This document shows, in pieces, positions 1-7,437 of a stretch of DNA of 33,556 nt. Source of the DNA: Microcystis aeruginosa Ma_SC_T_19800800_S464 (lineage in GTDB: Bacteria; Cyanobacteriota; Cyanobacteriia; Cyanobacteriales; Microcystaceae). Position numbers and translations under genes: made by a program. Position 1 is the first letter of the stretch. Each line of letters starts with the position of its first letter. The notes beneath the pieces were generated by a model. It saw only the letters and a program-made list of their open reading frames with translations, was not told the DNA's origin and ran no database searches. The stretch is taken from the NCBI GenBank assembly GCA_007095785.1, contig SFBL01000161.1, positions 1 to 33,556 of the forward strand, written 5' to 3'.

Positions 1-3
1 GCT

Positions 4-118
4 GCGATTTTTGTCAATTGTTTTCGATCTAGAGCGAACTAATCAATTAAATCTCTTGCCAGATAAGGATTTAGTCAATTTATGCCCCCCTATCGAACCA
101 TACCAAGTAACGAAGAAC
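4..118. repeat. Dispersed direct repeat, long copy
   Basis: Bases 4-51 recur almost unchanged at 1669-1716, and the short block at 105-118 (agtaacgaag) follows directly in the second copy. The copy here therefore carries about 55 extra bases between the two blocks, or the other has lost them. The two copies bracket the two toxin-antitoxin modules. A reading frame of about 96 codons crosses this region but resembles nothing I know and runs into the MITE, so I do not call it a gene. Confidence 0.6.
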
Positions 119-194
119 CGAATATCCCTAATTTCCGTATGTCTTGGAATCGCAGATCTTTTATTTAATTGGGGGTTAAACCACCAAGAATGGC

Positions 195-412
195 TAGGAC
201 TTGCTGAAAAAGTACGGGCGAAGCATTCGGATAGAAAATCTACGGTTTCACCGATAGGTTATTGTCCGAATGCTTCGCCCCTACAGGACGCGGGCCGATG
301 AAGACGCAAGGTTTTGAACGACGATTCTCTCAAAATCTTGCACCTGTGAGAGCAAAACAGAACCCTAAAACCCTTACCTCGTCTATATTTCACATTTATT
401 CAGCAAGCCCTA
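195..412. mobile_element. MITE with a nested palindrome
   Basis: The ends are imperfect inverted repeats: left aggacttgctgaaaaa and the complement of right tttattcagcaagccct. A TA lies at each outer edge, which fits a TA target duplication as made by IS630/Tc1-type elements (inference). Inside is a second palindrome, gggcgaagcattcgga at 216-231 matched by its complement at 265-280. No transposase is encoded. The right end stops two bases before the stop codon of the PIN toxin gene. A related element with similar ends lies at 28442-28683. Confidence 0.6.
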
Positions 413-413
413 T

Positions 414-800
414 CTACCAATCTATCTGAACAGGATATTTTGCTAATATTGAATCATGGCTAATCAGTCTAGCATTTTCAAGATTAGCTTGAGCAACTAA
501 CAAGCGGTCAAATGGATCTTTATGGATGTTAGGTAAAGTATTTAAAGCTAAAACATGGCTGACTGTAATTGATAAAAGGCCAATTTGGTTAGTTTCCTGC
601 TGAGTATTAATCATTTCTGCTAAAGGTATCTTGAGTGATAGTTTACCTAGTTGTAGTTTGATTTGCATTTCCCAAATACTTGTAATACTAAGTAATAGCG
701 TATTACTAGGATCTATACACAGTTCTAAAGCTCTTTGAGAGAGTTTTTCTGGTTCGCTATCCCACCAAATAAATGTATGGGTATCTAAAAGAAATTTCAT
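414..800 (-). CDS. PIN-domain toxin ribonuclease (VapC-like)
   Basis: 128-residue PIN-domain protein, the normal length for a type II toxin. The first strand MKFLLDTHTFIWW carries the first acidic residue (D6). A conserved Glu is in SITSIWEMQ, and the later DPFDRLLVAQA stretch is typical of this PIN subgroup (COG3744-like), followed by a final Asp (SHDS). Such proteins are Mg-dependent RNases kept silent by the co-transcribed antitoxin. Its ATG overlaps the antitoxin stop in an ATGA, so the two are translationally coupled. The stop codon lies two bases from a MITE, yet the C-terminus (YPVQIDW) looks complete. Family call is strong; the RNA target is unknown. Confidence 0.85.
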   Translation of the reverse strand: MKFLLDTHTFIWWDSEPEKLSQRALELCIDPSNTLLLSITSIWEMQIKLQLGKLSLKIPLAEMINTQQETNQIGLLSITVSHVLALNTLPNIHKDPFDRLLVAQANLENARLISHDSILAKYPVQIDW

Positions 801-1060
801 GATTCACCTGTCCAAAATTCTTCAGGAAGTGGCTCATCAAAATCTTCGCTAGTCCCAATTTTTCCAGCGTGTAGTCCTGGTTGTCGTAACTTAGGAGAAG
901 GAGTTTCAGACGTTGTTTTTTCAGTATCTCCCCAAGGAATTAGACGAGCTACAGGCTTGTTTCCTTCGGTTATAATAATTTCAGTATCTACCTTTATTAA
1001 GGCAAGTAGTTCTTGTAAAGTTAACTGTACTTGATTGAGATCAATAGTTTTGTTTGACAT
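797..1060 (-). CDS. Phd/YefM-type antitoxin
   Basis: 87 residues starting at ATG 1060 (MSNKTIDLNQ). A longer reading frame begins upstream, but that part overlaps the remains of another toxin gene, so I prefer this start, which has a GAGAG-like ribosome site just before it. The N-terminal half (LTLQELLALIKVDTEIIITE, then GNKPVARLIPW) is the usual Phd/YefM fold that binds DNA as a dimer and represses its own promoter. The acidic, proline-rich C-terminus (SEDFDEPLPEEFW) is the usual toxin-neutralising tail. It precedes and overlaps the PIN toxin gene by four bases. Confidence 0.8.
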   Translation of the reverse strand: MSNKTIDLNQVQLTLQELLALIKVDTEIIITEGNKPVARLIPWGDTEKTTSETPSPKLRQPGLHAGKIGTSEDFDEPLPEEFWTGES

Positions 1061-1085
1061 GAATAATTTTCTCTCTTTATTTACT

Positions 1086-1241
1086 TCACAAAATAAAACA
1101 GGATTCAGTGATAACTGCCTCACAAGTTAATAAAGGTTTGGCAACTTTTTCCCATTGCTGAATTGCCCAATTGTGATAATTATCACTCCGGTCGAGAACG
1201 GCGACTAAGACCCCCGTATCTAGAATTACTCTTTTGAGCAT
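1086..1241 (-). pseudogene. Truncated PIN-domain toxin (51 codons)
   Basis: Begins with ATG one base after the stop of the antitoxin at 1243-1491. The protein starts MLKRVILDTGVLVAVLDRSD, a clear PIN first strand and helix with its acidic residue, and continues to VITESCFIL, then meets TGA at 1086-1088. Full-length relatives are about 130-140 residues, so roughly the last 60 percent is gone, including the later acidic residues of the active site. The stop falls just upstream of the next antitoxin gene, which suggests that a recombination joined two TA modules. The fragment is too short to be an active nuclease. Confidence 0.7.
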
Positions 1242-1242
1242 A

Positions 1243-1491
1243 TTAGACTAGATGCTTTTTTTTAAATTCCCTCTTTTTTAGGGATAAATCTCCTTTACCA
1301 CTGTCTAAACACCCCACTAAGTCTCCGGCTGATTCTAAAGCAGAAATTTCTCTTTCTTCCTCATCAATTGCTGTCTTATCTGCTTTAAGCTGCAAAAATT
1401 CAATAAACTCTATTACTTGTTGTTGTTGTTGTGGGTTGAGGGTTTGCCGTTTTTCTAAAATGGTTTGTTGGTGGGTGGTTGCCAGTGTCAT
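1243..1491 (-). CDS. Antitoxin of a broken PIN module
   Basis: 82 residues. The N-terminus (TLNPQQQQQVIEFIEFLQLK) is the helical stretch common in VapB/DUF2281-like antitoxins of cyanobacteria. The C-terminal part (ESAGDLVGCLDSGKGDLS) is the conserved toxin-facing segment found in this cyanobacterial family. Its stop is separated by one base from the start of the truncated toxin, the spacing expected for a coupled TA operon. It may now be an orphan antitoxin. The codons for the glutamine run come from a short ttg repeat, so copy number there may vary between strains. Confidence 0.65.
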   Translation of the reverse strand: MTLATTHQQTILEKRQTLNPQQQQQVIEFIEFLQLKADKTAIDEEEREISALESAGDLVGCLDSGKGDLSLKKREFKKKHLV

Positions 1492-1625
1492 AGCAATTGT
1501 TCTCCTGATAGGATAGAAAGTTGTGACTTAAGAGTTATTATACCCTAATTCTGATGATAGGATTGCTTTCGACATAGATAGTCATCTCTTTTTTTATGGT
1601 TCTTCAGTTTGTGTTATGCAAGGGA

Positions 1626-1728
1626 CGGGGGTTATAAGGGATGTAACCCTTATATAGAAAGGCATTTAGCGATTTTTGTCAATTGTTTTTGATCTAGAGC
1701 GAACTAATCAATTAAAGTAACGAAGAGC
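1626..1728. repeat. Small hairpin plus short copy of the dispersed repeat
   Basis: A hairpin (ataaggg / cccttat) lies near 1635-1655. Bases 1669-1728 repeat the sequence seen at 4-51 and 105-118, with the middle missing. This lies between the TA modules and the end of the TPR gene. No gene is seen in 1492-1741. Confidence 0.5.
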
Positions 1729-1741
1729 CTTTTTTATTTAC

Positions 1742-3358
1742 TTAACTTAGCAATGATTGAAACCGCTCATCTCCCCGAATCTGCTCAAAATCTTTATCTG
1801 TTTTCGCCATATCCTGATATTCGACATCAAAATTGATGGCGCGTTGTAAGTTTTCGATAGCTAATTCCACATTGTTTTGTAAGCCATAACAAACAGCTTT
1901 ATTGTAGTAAGCATTAGCATAATTTGGATTAATTTTAATAGCACGATCACAAGATTCTAGTGCATCTTTATATCGTCCCATACAAGTTAAAACATATCCT
2001 CGATTATCCCAAGTATCAGGGTAATCGGGTTTAAATTCTAAAGCTCGATCGTAGGATGCGATCGCTTGTTCAAATCTGCCTAAATTAGCTAACGCATTCC
2101 CTCGGTTGTTCCAAGCTTCAGGGTCATCGGGTTTAAATTCTAAAGCTCGATCCCAGGATGCGATCGCTTCTTCCAATCTGCCTAAATTATATAACGCATT
2201 CCCTCGGTTGTTCCAAGCTTCATGCTTATCGGGTTTAATTTCTAAAGCTCGATCGTAGGATGCGATCGCTTGTTCAAATCTGCCTAAATCAGCTAACGCA
2301 AACCCTCGGTAGTTCCAAGCATCATGGTCATCGGGTTTAATTTCTAAAGCTCGATCGAAGGATGCGATCGCTTCTGCCAATCTGCCTAAATTAGCTAACG
2401 CATTCCCTCGGTTGTTCCAAGCTTCAGGGTCATCGGGTTTAAATTCTAAAGCTCGATCCCAGGATGCGATCGCTTCTTCCAATCTGCCTAAATCAGCTAA
2501 CGCAAACCCTCGGTTGTACCAAGCTTCATGGTCATCGGGTTTAAATTCTAAAGCTCGATCCCAGGATGCGATCGCTTGTTCGTATTCTTTTCCCATTGCA
2601 TGAATTAAGCCTTTTTCATTCCACAATTCATATGCTCGAACAGGATCGAGAGATGGGGAATCGCTTAAATAGGCCTTAATTTCGGCCAACTTTTCCTGTC
2701 GTTGTTGGGGAGTGAATTGCTGATAGGTATCGAGATCGCTGTCTAAATAAACCAGTCTTCTAATTTCTCTTTCCAATATGTCCTTATCGGTCGGAAATTC
2801 ATAAACTCCCGAATACCAATCAAAAAAATCCGACGCACGACGAATAAAATACCGCAAGGCAAATTCCGGCAATAAGAATACTAAAGTAAAGGGAAATTGC
2901 CGCTCAAATCGCTCACGGGATAGGTTTAAATAGCCTAAAATCTTAGGAACTCCGGCCCAGGTTCCTCCATAAACTGGACTTTGACTCGACAAGAAATAGC
3001 TTTGACTTTCCGCTTCTTCGTAGCGCAGTAGTGCATTTTCTAAACCTCGCACAAAAAGAATGTTTAGATTGGTATAATTTGGTAGATCGACAATTTTCTC
3101 ATACAAATTATCGGTTTCTGAATCAAGTTGCAGGACTTGAATATTTTTATTGGGTAAATCTTGACTGATTCCCCGAATAATCTCATCAGCTTGCACGGGA
3201 GAACAGCGAACAAAGAGTAAATTAAAGCCATTTTTTCGTCTGAGCGATCGCAGTAATGCTTGATAGGATTCTGCTGCTGTTAGGGGTTGCTCTTCTAGCA
3301 ATCCTTCAAAATCCGATTCCTGAGAGTTAGTTAAGGGTTTTACTTTTTGGTTTGTCAT
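1742..3358 (-). CDS. TPR protein with NTPase-like N-terminal domain
   Basis: 538 residues in two parts. Residues about 30-240 look like a P-loop-type alpha/beta domain: a first strand FNLLFVRCSP, a later strand LNILFVRGLE in the Walker B position, then FPFTLVFLLPEFALRYFIRRA. The Walker A loop is not recognisable, since CSPVQADEI stands where GxxxxGKS/T would be. Residues about 245-520 are seven to eight TPR units (pattern AIASWDRALEFKPDDPEAW), five of them almost identical. The gene lies 88 bp downstream of a genuine P-loop ATPase on the same strand and probably forms a unit with it. My inference is a sensor or adaptor scaffold; the partner would supply ATP hydrolysis. The biochemical role is unknown. 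Confidence 0.7.
   Translation of the reverse strand: MTNQKVKPLTNSQESDFEGLLEEQPLTAAESYQALLRSLRRKNGFNLLFVRCSPVQADEIIRGISQDLPNKNIQVLQLDSETDNLYEKIVDLPNYTNLNILFVRGLENALLRYEEAESQSYFLSSQSPVYGGTWAGVPKILGYLNLSRERFERQFPFTLVFLLPEFALRYFIRRASDFFDWYSGVYEFPTDKDILEREIRRLVYLDSDLDTYQQFTPQQRQEKLAEIKAYLSDSPSLDPVRAYELWNEKGLIHAMGKEYEQAIASWDRALEFKPDDHEAWYNRGFALADLGRLEEAIASWDRALEFKPDDPEAWNNRGNALANLGRLAEAIASFDRALEIKPDDHDAWNYRGFALADLGRFEQAIASYDRALEIKPDKHEAWNNRGNALYNLGRLEEAIASWDRALEFKPDDPEAWNNRGNALANLGRFEQAIASYDRALEFKPDYPDTWDNRGYVLTCMGRYKDALESCDRAIKINPNYANAYYNKAVCYGLQNNVELAIENLQRAINFDVEYQDMAKTDKDFEQIRGDERFQSLLS
2030..2610 (-). repeat. 102-bp tandem repeats encoding TPR units
   Basis: Within the TPR gene, 34-codon units follow each other with very high DNA identity. 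HIP1 octamers (gcgatcgc) sit at 2058, 2160, 2262, 2364, 2466 and 2568, exactly 102 bp apart. Two units (near 2110-2210 and 2415-2515) encode the same 34 residues. This indicates recent duplication or gene conversion. Confidence 0.9.
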
Positions 3359-3430
3359 TATTATATATAGCTGTATTCAGAGTTATGAGCTACAATGATT
3401 TTCTTACCTGTTCCCTGTTTCCCGCTCCCC

Positions 3431-3463
3431 ATTCATAATTCATCATTCATAATTCATCATTAA
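3431..3463. repeat. Short tandem repeat (attcat type)
   Basis: Alternating cattcataatt and catcattcat units sit between the TPR gene and the ATPase gene and run into the last codons of the ATPase gene. A similar array (attcataattcataattcat) is at 4912-4934. Both are typical intergenic microsatellite-like repeats of this genome. Confidence 0.6.
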
Positions 3464-4763
3464 ACTCCTTAATTTCGGTAATTAAAGGATGCACATCATA
3501 CCAACTTTTTAACTCTGCATCTGCATCAAAATAAGCATATTGTAAAACACAACGATTGAATAATAATTTACGATGAGCTTCATCATTTTGAATTTCGTTG
3601 GTACGATGTACCTTAGCCAGAATTTTCCACTGCTCGTGTTCTACTGTTCTCCGATAGACATCTCTAGCTTGGGTTATTGCTCTTTGAGCAGCTTTTGCGG
3701 TAATGGGTAAAGCATCCACATGATCTAAAGCGGTTTGCATTAATAAAATTAAGTTTCGTACATGACCTCCAGTCATTAAACATAATCGCTCCAGAACTTC
3801 TTGACTTTCAAAAATATCTGTTTCTAGCTTTTTCGTTGGTAAAAATTGCTGGGTTCTTTTCTCAATAATAGCCTTAATTTTTGCTATACCATCAGGATTA
3901 ATAGTACGATCAGGATTGCGGAGCATAATCATCGGTAAAACCATCGGGTCATTATCATAAATATCGCGGAGATCATTGGCCCGATTAGAATAGGCCATTG
4001 AAATAGGTATAGTATAAATTAAATGACAATTTAACCCCTTTAATTGATCGGCTCGATCTAAAAAAATCTCATCATGATTAGTTTTATGATCTCGCCGATT
4101 TATTGGTACAATGCGATCTAAGTTATCAACAATTACCACTAATTTTTTTGAATCATCTAAGACATTTTTGCTATTATCAATAAACTCATTTAGTGCTGTT
4201 AACAGCGTAACAGTATGAGGATTGATTTTATTTCTTATTTCTTGTCTTTGACTGGGAATTGCCCGAATCGCCGCAGACATTTTACCAAAATATTTAATCA
4301 AGTCTCCCGTTTCTAATTTGACATCTTCCACTTTAATCTCTGTTAAAGCTAAATCAATTAAATCCTGCCAACGGGATTTTATCCAGTTTTTTAATGGGGT
4401 TGAATTAGCCTGTTTTAGTTGTTCTAATAAATGGCGCGTACAGGCAATGAGAATATCTGTATATTGAGCATCTTCTGGATCGATATCATCTTCATCTGCC
4501 GCAAAATAAACAACAAAACAATTTGTTTGCTCTAGATATTTTTTCAGCCGCAATAATTCCGTGGATTTCCCCCCTCCTCGATGTCCTGTGTAGAGTTGAT
4601 GGGTGTAGTCTGTTGGCAGCGAACGAATAATTTTTCTGCCCAAATCTTGACAAACATCAGCATCCGCTCTCACTGCTTTTAGATCCACATAAAAGGGACT
4701 ATCGGCAGGTAAAGGAACCGGTTTAAAGACACCAACAAGATTAGCGATCAATTGTTCAGACAT
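3447..4763 (-). CDS. P-loop ATPase (STAND/KAP-like), cassette partner of the TPR protein
   Basis: 438 residues. Walker A is clear at residues 60-68 (GHRGGGKST), and Walker B follows around residue 210 (KLVVIVDNLDRI). A sensor-like stretch HLIYTIPISMAY and a C-terminal helical region with LCLMTGGHVRNLILLMQTAL resemble the winged-helix/lid part of AAA and STAND ATPases. There is no signal peptide or membrane helix, so it should be cytoplasmic. The gene lies upstream of, and 88 bp from, the TPR gene on the same strand. I infer an ATP-dependent switch or motor working with the TPR protein, possibly in defence or stress sensing. Exact family and substrate are not known to me. Confidence 0.75.
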   Translation of the reverse strand: MSEQLIANLVGVFKPVPLPADSPFYVDLKAVRADADVCQDLGRKIIRSLPTDYTHQLYTGHRGGGKSTELLRLKKYLEQTNCFVVYFAADEDDIDPEDAQYTDILIACTRHLLEQLKQANSTPLKNWIKSRWQDLIDLALTEIKVEDVKLETGDLIKYFGKMSAAIRAIPSQRQEIRNKINPHTVTLLTALNEFIDNSKNVLDDSKKLVVIVDNLDRIVPINRRDHKTNHDEIFLDRADQLKGLNCHLIYTIPISMAYSNRANDLRDIYDNDPMVLPMIMLRNPDRTINPDGIAKIKAIIEKRTQQFLPTKKLETDIFESQEVLERLCLMTGGHVRNLILLMQTALDHVDALPITAKAAQRAITQARDVYRRTVEHEQWKILAKVHRTNEIQNDEAHRKLLFNRCVLQYAYFDADAELKSWYDVHPLITEIKEFNDEL

Positions 4764-4948
4764 AGGCGACTATAGCTTAATTGATGTCATTATTATAACA
4801 ATACTTATTGACAAGATGTTATACCGAATCCGCTTTTAATATTACGACTAACTCTCGATCGAACTTTAAAAACCCAGTTATGGATTTTTTCCCCCTACTC
4901 CCCACTCCCCAATTCATAATTCATAATTCATAATTTCCCCACTCCCGA

Positions 4949-5944
4949 TTAAAATTGAATTTCACCCATATCTAGGGATAAAAAGCGATCGAGTCCTAAA
5001 TACATCCAATAAATAGAGTTTGGGGATTCCTGAATAGTTTTTTGAAATCCCAAGGCTGCGGCTAATTTCTCATAATCGGGATGGATAATCAAGGTATGTA
5101 AATCGCAGAGATTAGGAAAATCTAAGGTCATTCTCTGGAGAGTTTTTTGGGCATCTTGCAGGAAGATTAAACGATATTTTTCTAAATAATTAGCATCAAT
5201 CATCCAACTGCGAATAAATACCGAAAGACAATTTTCATCTCCCACGGATGCCATTTTAAAAGGATCCTGTTCGTTGATCGCACTTAGATGTAAACTCTTG
5301 TTAGGAGAGGTAAAAAAATTCGCTTCCGACTCGTTTGCGGTGGGATAGAGCAGATAAAAACCGACGGGATTAAGATTATCTACCCGACGCAAAACTCGCA
5401 TACCTGTGGTGTAATCTTTTGACCAACCCCGCAACAGACGAGAAATGCGATGGGGAATTGCCTCAGCATTGCGATTCATCCAGTTATAATTGCCTGTCAG
5501 CAAGTTAGCTACAGGAATCGCATCACAACGGGGATTAAATTGATCTAATTGCAATTCTACAGATGATTCTGAGCTATCAGGCTCTAAAATCCCCGCAATT
5601 GGTTTGATTTTAACTCTGGTTGTGTTGCCGTCAAAAAATTTTTCAATTAAACCAAGGGCTGCTAATTTATCTAACATCATACCAGCAGAGCGATCGCTGC
5701 CCTGATCCTGATCCTGATAAAATAAATCCGATGCTTGTCGATGGGTACAGATAATGGCAGTGGTGGGAAAAATTAACTGGGATAAAGGGGGTTTTACCTG
5801 TCCCTCGTTGGCGATCGCATAAATCCAGAGACGCAGAAAACAAGTGGCACGCACCCGGGTTAATCCTACTTTCCCCACCAAGCGATCGATCATCTGTTCT
5901 TGTTTTTCCCAAGAATACCAAATTTTCAGATGTTTAATCTCCAT
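4949..5944 (-). CDS. Conserved hypothetical protein, possible wHTH plus GNAT-like
   Basis: 331 residues from ATG 5944 (MEIKHLKIWYSW). This start has AGGA eight bases upstream; an earlier TTG at 5968 is less likely. The N-terminal 130 residues contain a helical region with a charged insert (DQDQGSDR) followed by MLDKLAALGLIEKFF and NTTRVKIKP, which reads like a winged helix. The C-terminal part (DLHTLIIHPDYEKLAAALGF) has the feel of the last part of a GNAT acetyltransferase, but an acetyl-CoA loop is not clear. It lies upstream of the ATPase gene by 185 bp on the same strand. I do not recognise a specific function. Confidence 0.6.
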   Translation of the reverse strand: MEIKHLKIWYSWEKQEQMIDRLVGKVGLTRVRATCFLRLWIYAIANEGQVKPPLSQLIFPTTAIICTHRQASDLFYQDQDQGSDRSAGMMLDKLAALGLIEKFFDGNTTRVKIKPIAGILEPDSSESSVELQLDQFNPRCDAIPVANLLTGNYNWMNRNAEAIPHRISRLLRGWSKDYTTGMRVLRRVDNLNPVGFYLLYPTANESEANFFTSPNKSLHLSAINEQDPFKMASVGDENCLSVFIRSWMIDANYLEKYRLIFLQDAQKTLQRMTLDFPNLCDLHTLIIHPDYEKLAAALGFQKTIQESPNSIYWMYLGLDRFLSLDMGEIQF

Positions 5945-6103
5945 CTTTTTGGTCCTAGATTCTAACAACGATTATACTTCATACTTCACCCCACTTCACC
6001 CTAATTCCCCCCAGTTCTCAACCCTCCCCCGACTAGATAGCGCTCATTGTTGTTGCACCTCTAGAACCGACAGAATGGGTGCAGAAACATTTAGGAGGCA
6101 ATT

Positions 6104-6394
6104 ATGAACGATAAAAAATACGGTACTGCTCCCAGTCATACTCAAGCGTGGATTTTTCAAACTTGGTTATCTTTTATTGTCTCTATTTCCGCCACTTCTT
6201 TAGGGGTTGTTTATCTGCCGGTAGATCCGTGGATTAAAGGTTATTTAGGCATGGGTTTATTATTTACCGTCGGTTCCACCATTAATTTATCAAAAACTGT
6301 CCGCGATGTGGAAGAATCTAAACGCTTAATTAATCGTATTGATGAAGCAAAGTTAGAACGGATATTGAGTCAGTACGATCCCTATAAGGAGTAA
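6104..6394 (+). CDS. YiaA/YiaB-type two-helix membrane protein
   Basis: 96 residues with a perfect ribosome site (aggagg, 6092-6097) ahead of ATG 6104. Two hydrophobic helices are seen at about residues 16-38 (WIFQTWLSFIVSISATSLGV) and 45-62, followed by the conserved TVGSTINLSKTVRD and a charged tail ending in LSQYDPYKE. This is the pattern of the YiaA/YiaB two-helix domain (PF05360), frequent as a single small protein in cyanobacteria. It should sit in the plasma or thylakoid membrane; its role is unknown. The next gene follows 70 bp downstream on the same strand. Confidence 0.8.
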   Translation: MNDKKYGTAPSHTQAWIFQTWLSFIVSISATSLGVVYLPVDPWIKGYLGMGLLFTVGSTINLSKTVRDVEESKRLINRIDEAKLERILSQYDPYKE

Positions 6395-6464
6395 TTTTTC
6401 CCAGTTATTGGTTATCGGTTTTTTCGATTATTCTCACTCTTTTTTATGGCTTAGGAGAGTTGAT

Positions 6465-7118
6465 ATGCTATTCACAACTAATCTAATCGGTGTGACCAAA
6501 GGAATAATTTATCTTTTACAAAATCCCGGTAATACGCTGTCTGTATATGATATTGAAGATGGCTTAAAAGAGAGTTGGTTACAGCGATTATCTTTGCAAT
6601 ATGTTAAAAGCGATCGAGCTACCGCCCAAATAATTGCCCAAAGATATCTAGCCGCTAGTCCCTGTTTAGAAACCTTGCTAAAACTTCCAGAAGATTCCCT
6701 AGGTTATCATTATGCTACTCACCTAATTAGGCTCAATTTTGATCCTAATTTTTATCGGTCTATTCAGGTAAATTCCGATACAGATTATCTGCTGCTGCGC
6801 TTACGGCAAACTCACGATATCTGGCATATAGTAACGGGTTTTGGTGTCGATGTGATGGGAGAATTGCAACTGAAAGCTTTTGAATTAAGTCAAACTCGTC
6901 GCCCTCTAGCTATTGTCCTACTTTTAGGGGGATTATTGGGAGCTTTATTTTCTTCGCCACTTTCCTTAGCCTCTCTCTGGGAAGAGATTGTCATCGCCTA
7001 TAATTTGGGCAAAAATACTCGACCTTTTTTGGCGCAAAAATGGGAACTAGCTTGGGAGAAATCTCTGCTAGTTTGGCGGCAAGAATTGGCGATTGTCCAC
7101 TCGAACCTAGAAAATTAA
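6465..7118 (+). CDS. Coq4-family protein
   Basis: 217 residues. I chose ATG 6465 because a good ribosome site (aggagag, 6453-6459) precedes it. The diagnostic signature HDIWHIVTGFGVDVMGE at about residues 119-135 is the HDxxH-x11-E zinc/iron-binding motif of Coq4, a protein needed for ubiquinone biosynthesis in mitochondria and in some bacteria (oxidative decarboxylation of ring carbon 1). An amphipathic, partly hydrophobic segment (AIVLLLGGLLGALF) near residues 150-165 fits membrane contact. Cyanobacteria make plastoquinone rather than ubiquinone, so the substrate here is open. Family call is strong, the function inferred. Confidence 0.75.
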   Translation: MLFTTNLIGVTKGIIYLLQNPGNTLSVYDIEDGLKESWLQRLSLQYVKSDRATAQIIAQRYLAASPCLETLLKLPEDSLGYHYATHLIRLNFDPNFYRSIQVNSDTDYLLLRLRQTHDIWHIVTGFGVDVMGELQLKAFELSQTRRPLAIVLLLGGLLGALFSSPLSLASLWEEIVIAYNLGKNTRPFLAQKWELAWEKSLLVWRQELAIVHSNLEN

Positions 7119-7437
7119 TTTTGCTGGACTACTTAAGTAAGTGGTTATAATTTGAAGATAGATTTTGTCTTTGATCCCCCCTTAATCCCCCTTGATAAGG
7201 GGGGAAATATGATAATTTTTAACGCCTACCTACTTAGAATAATCGACTAAACCGAATAAATCGCGATTAATCGGACAAAATAAGACAATTTGCCCATTCA
7301 GGGGCTAGAGGACAGAAAAATTGTCAGACAATCGGGAAAAAGTGACAGGGGAAAAATTTTTCTGGACTGGAGTAGCCAAAAAATCCCAGTCCGGGTAAAA
7401 TTGATTATCGATCGATTGTGTGAGGAGTCCGATCCCC
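7119..7437. other. Intergenic region with repeat and hairpin
   Basis: No gene seen. A strong hairpin (cccccctta at 7175-7183 with taagggggg at 7196-7204) may act as a terminator for the upstream gene or be a dispersed repeat. The stretch from cttgataagggggg to cctacctactta (7190-7236) recurs at about 14687-14733. The leader of the next gene begins after about 7300. Confidence 0.5.

Noticed and set aside
11-301. 96-codon frame at the left edge
   Set aside because: It covers a dispersed repeat and half of a MITE and has no recognisable protein pattern.
2412-2603. Plus-strand frame opposite the TPR repeats
   Set aside because: A shadow of the repetitive minus-strand gene.
7196-7204. Terminator after the Coq4-like gene
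   Set aside because: The hairpin is followed by aaatatgataa rather than a clear T-run and belongs to a sequence repeated at 14687, so it is better called a repeat.
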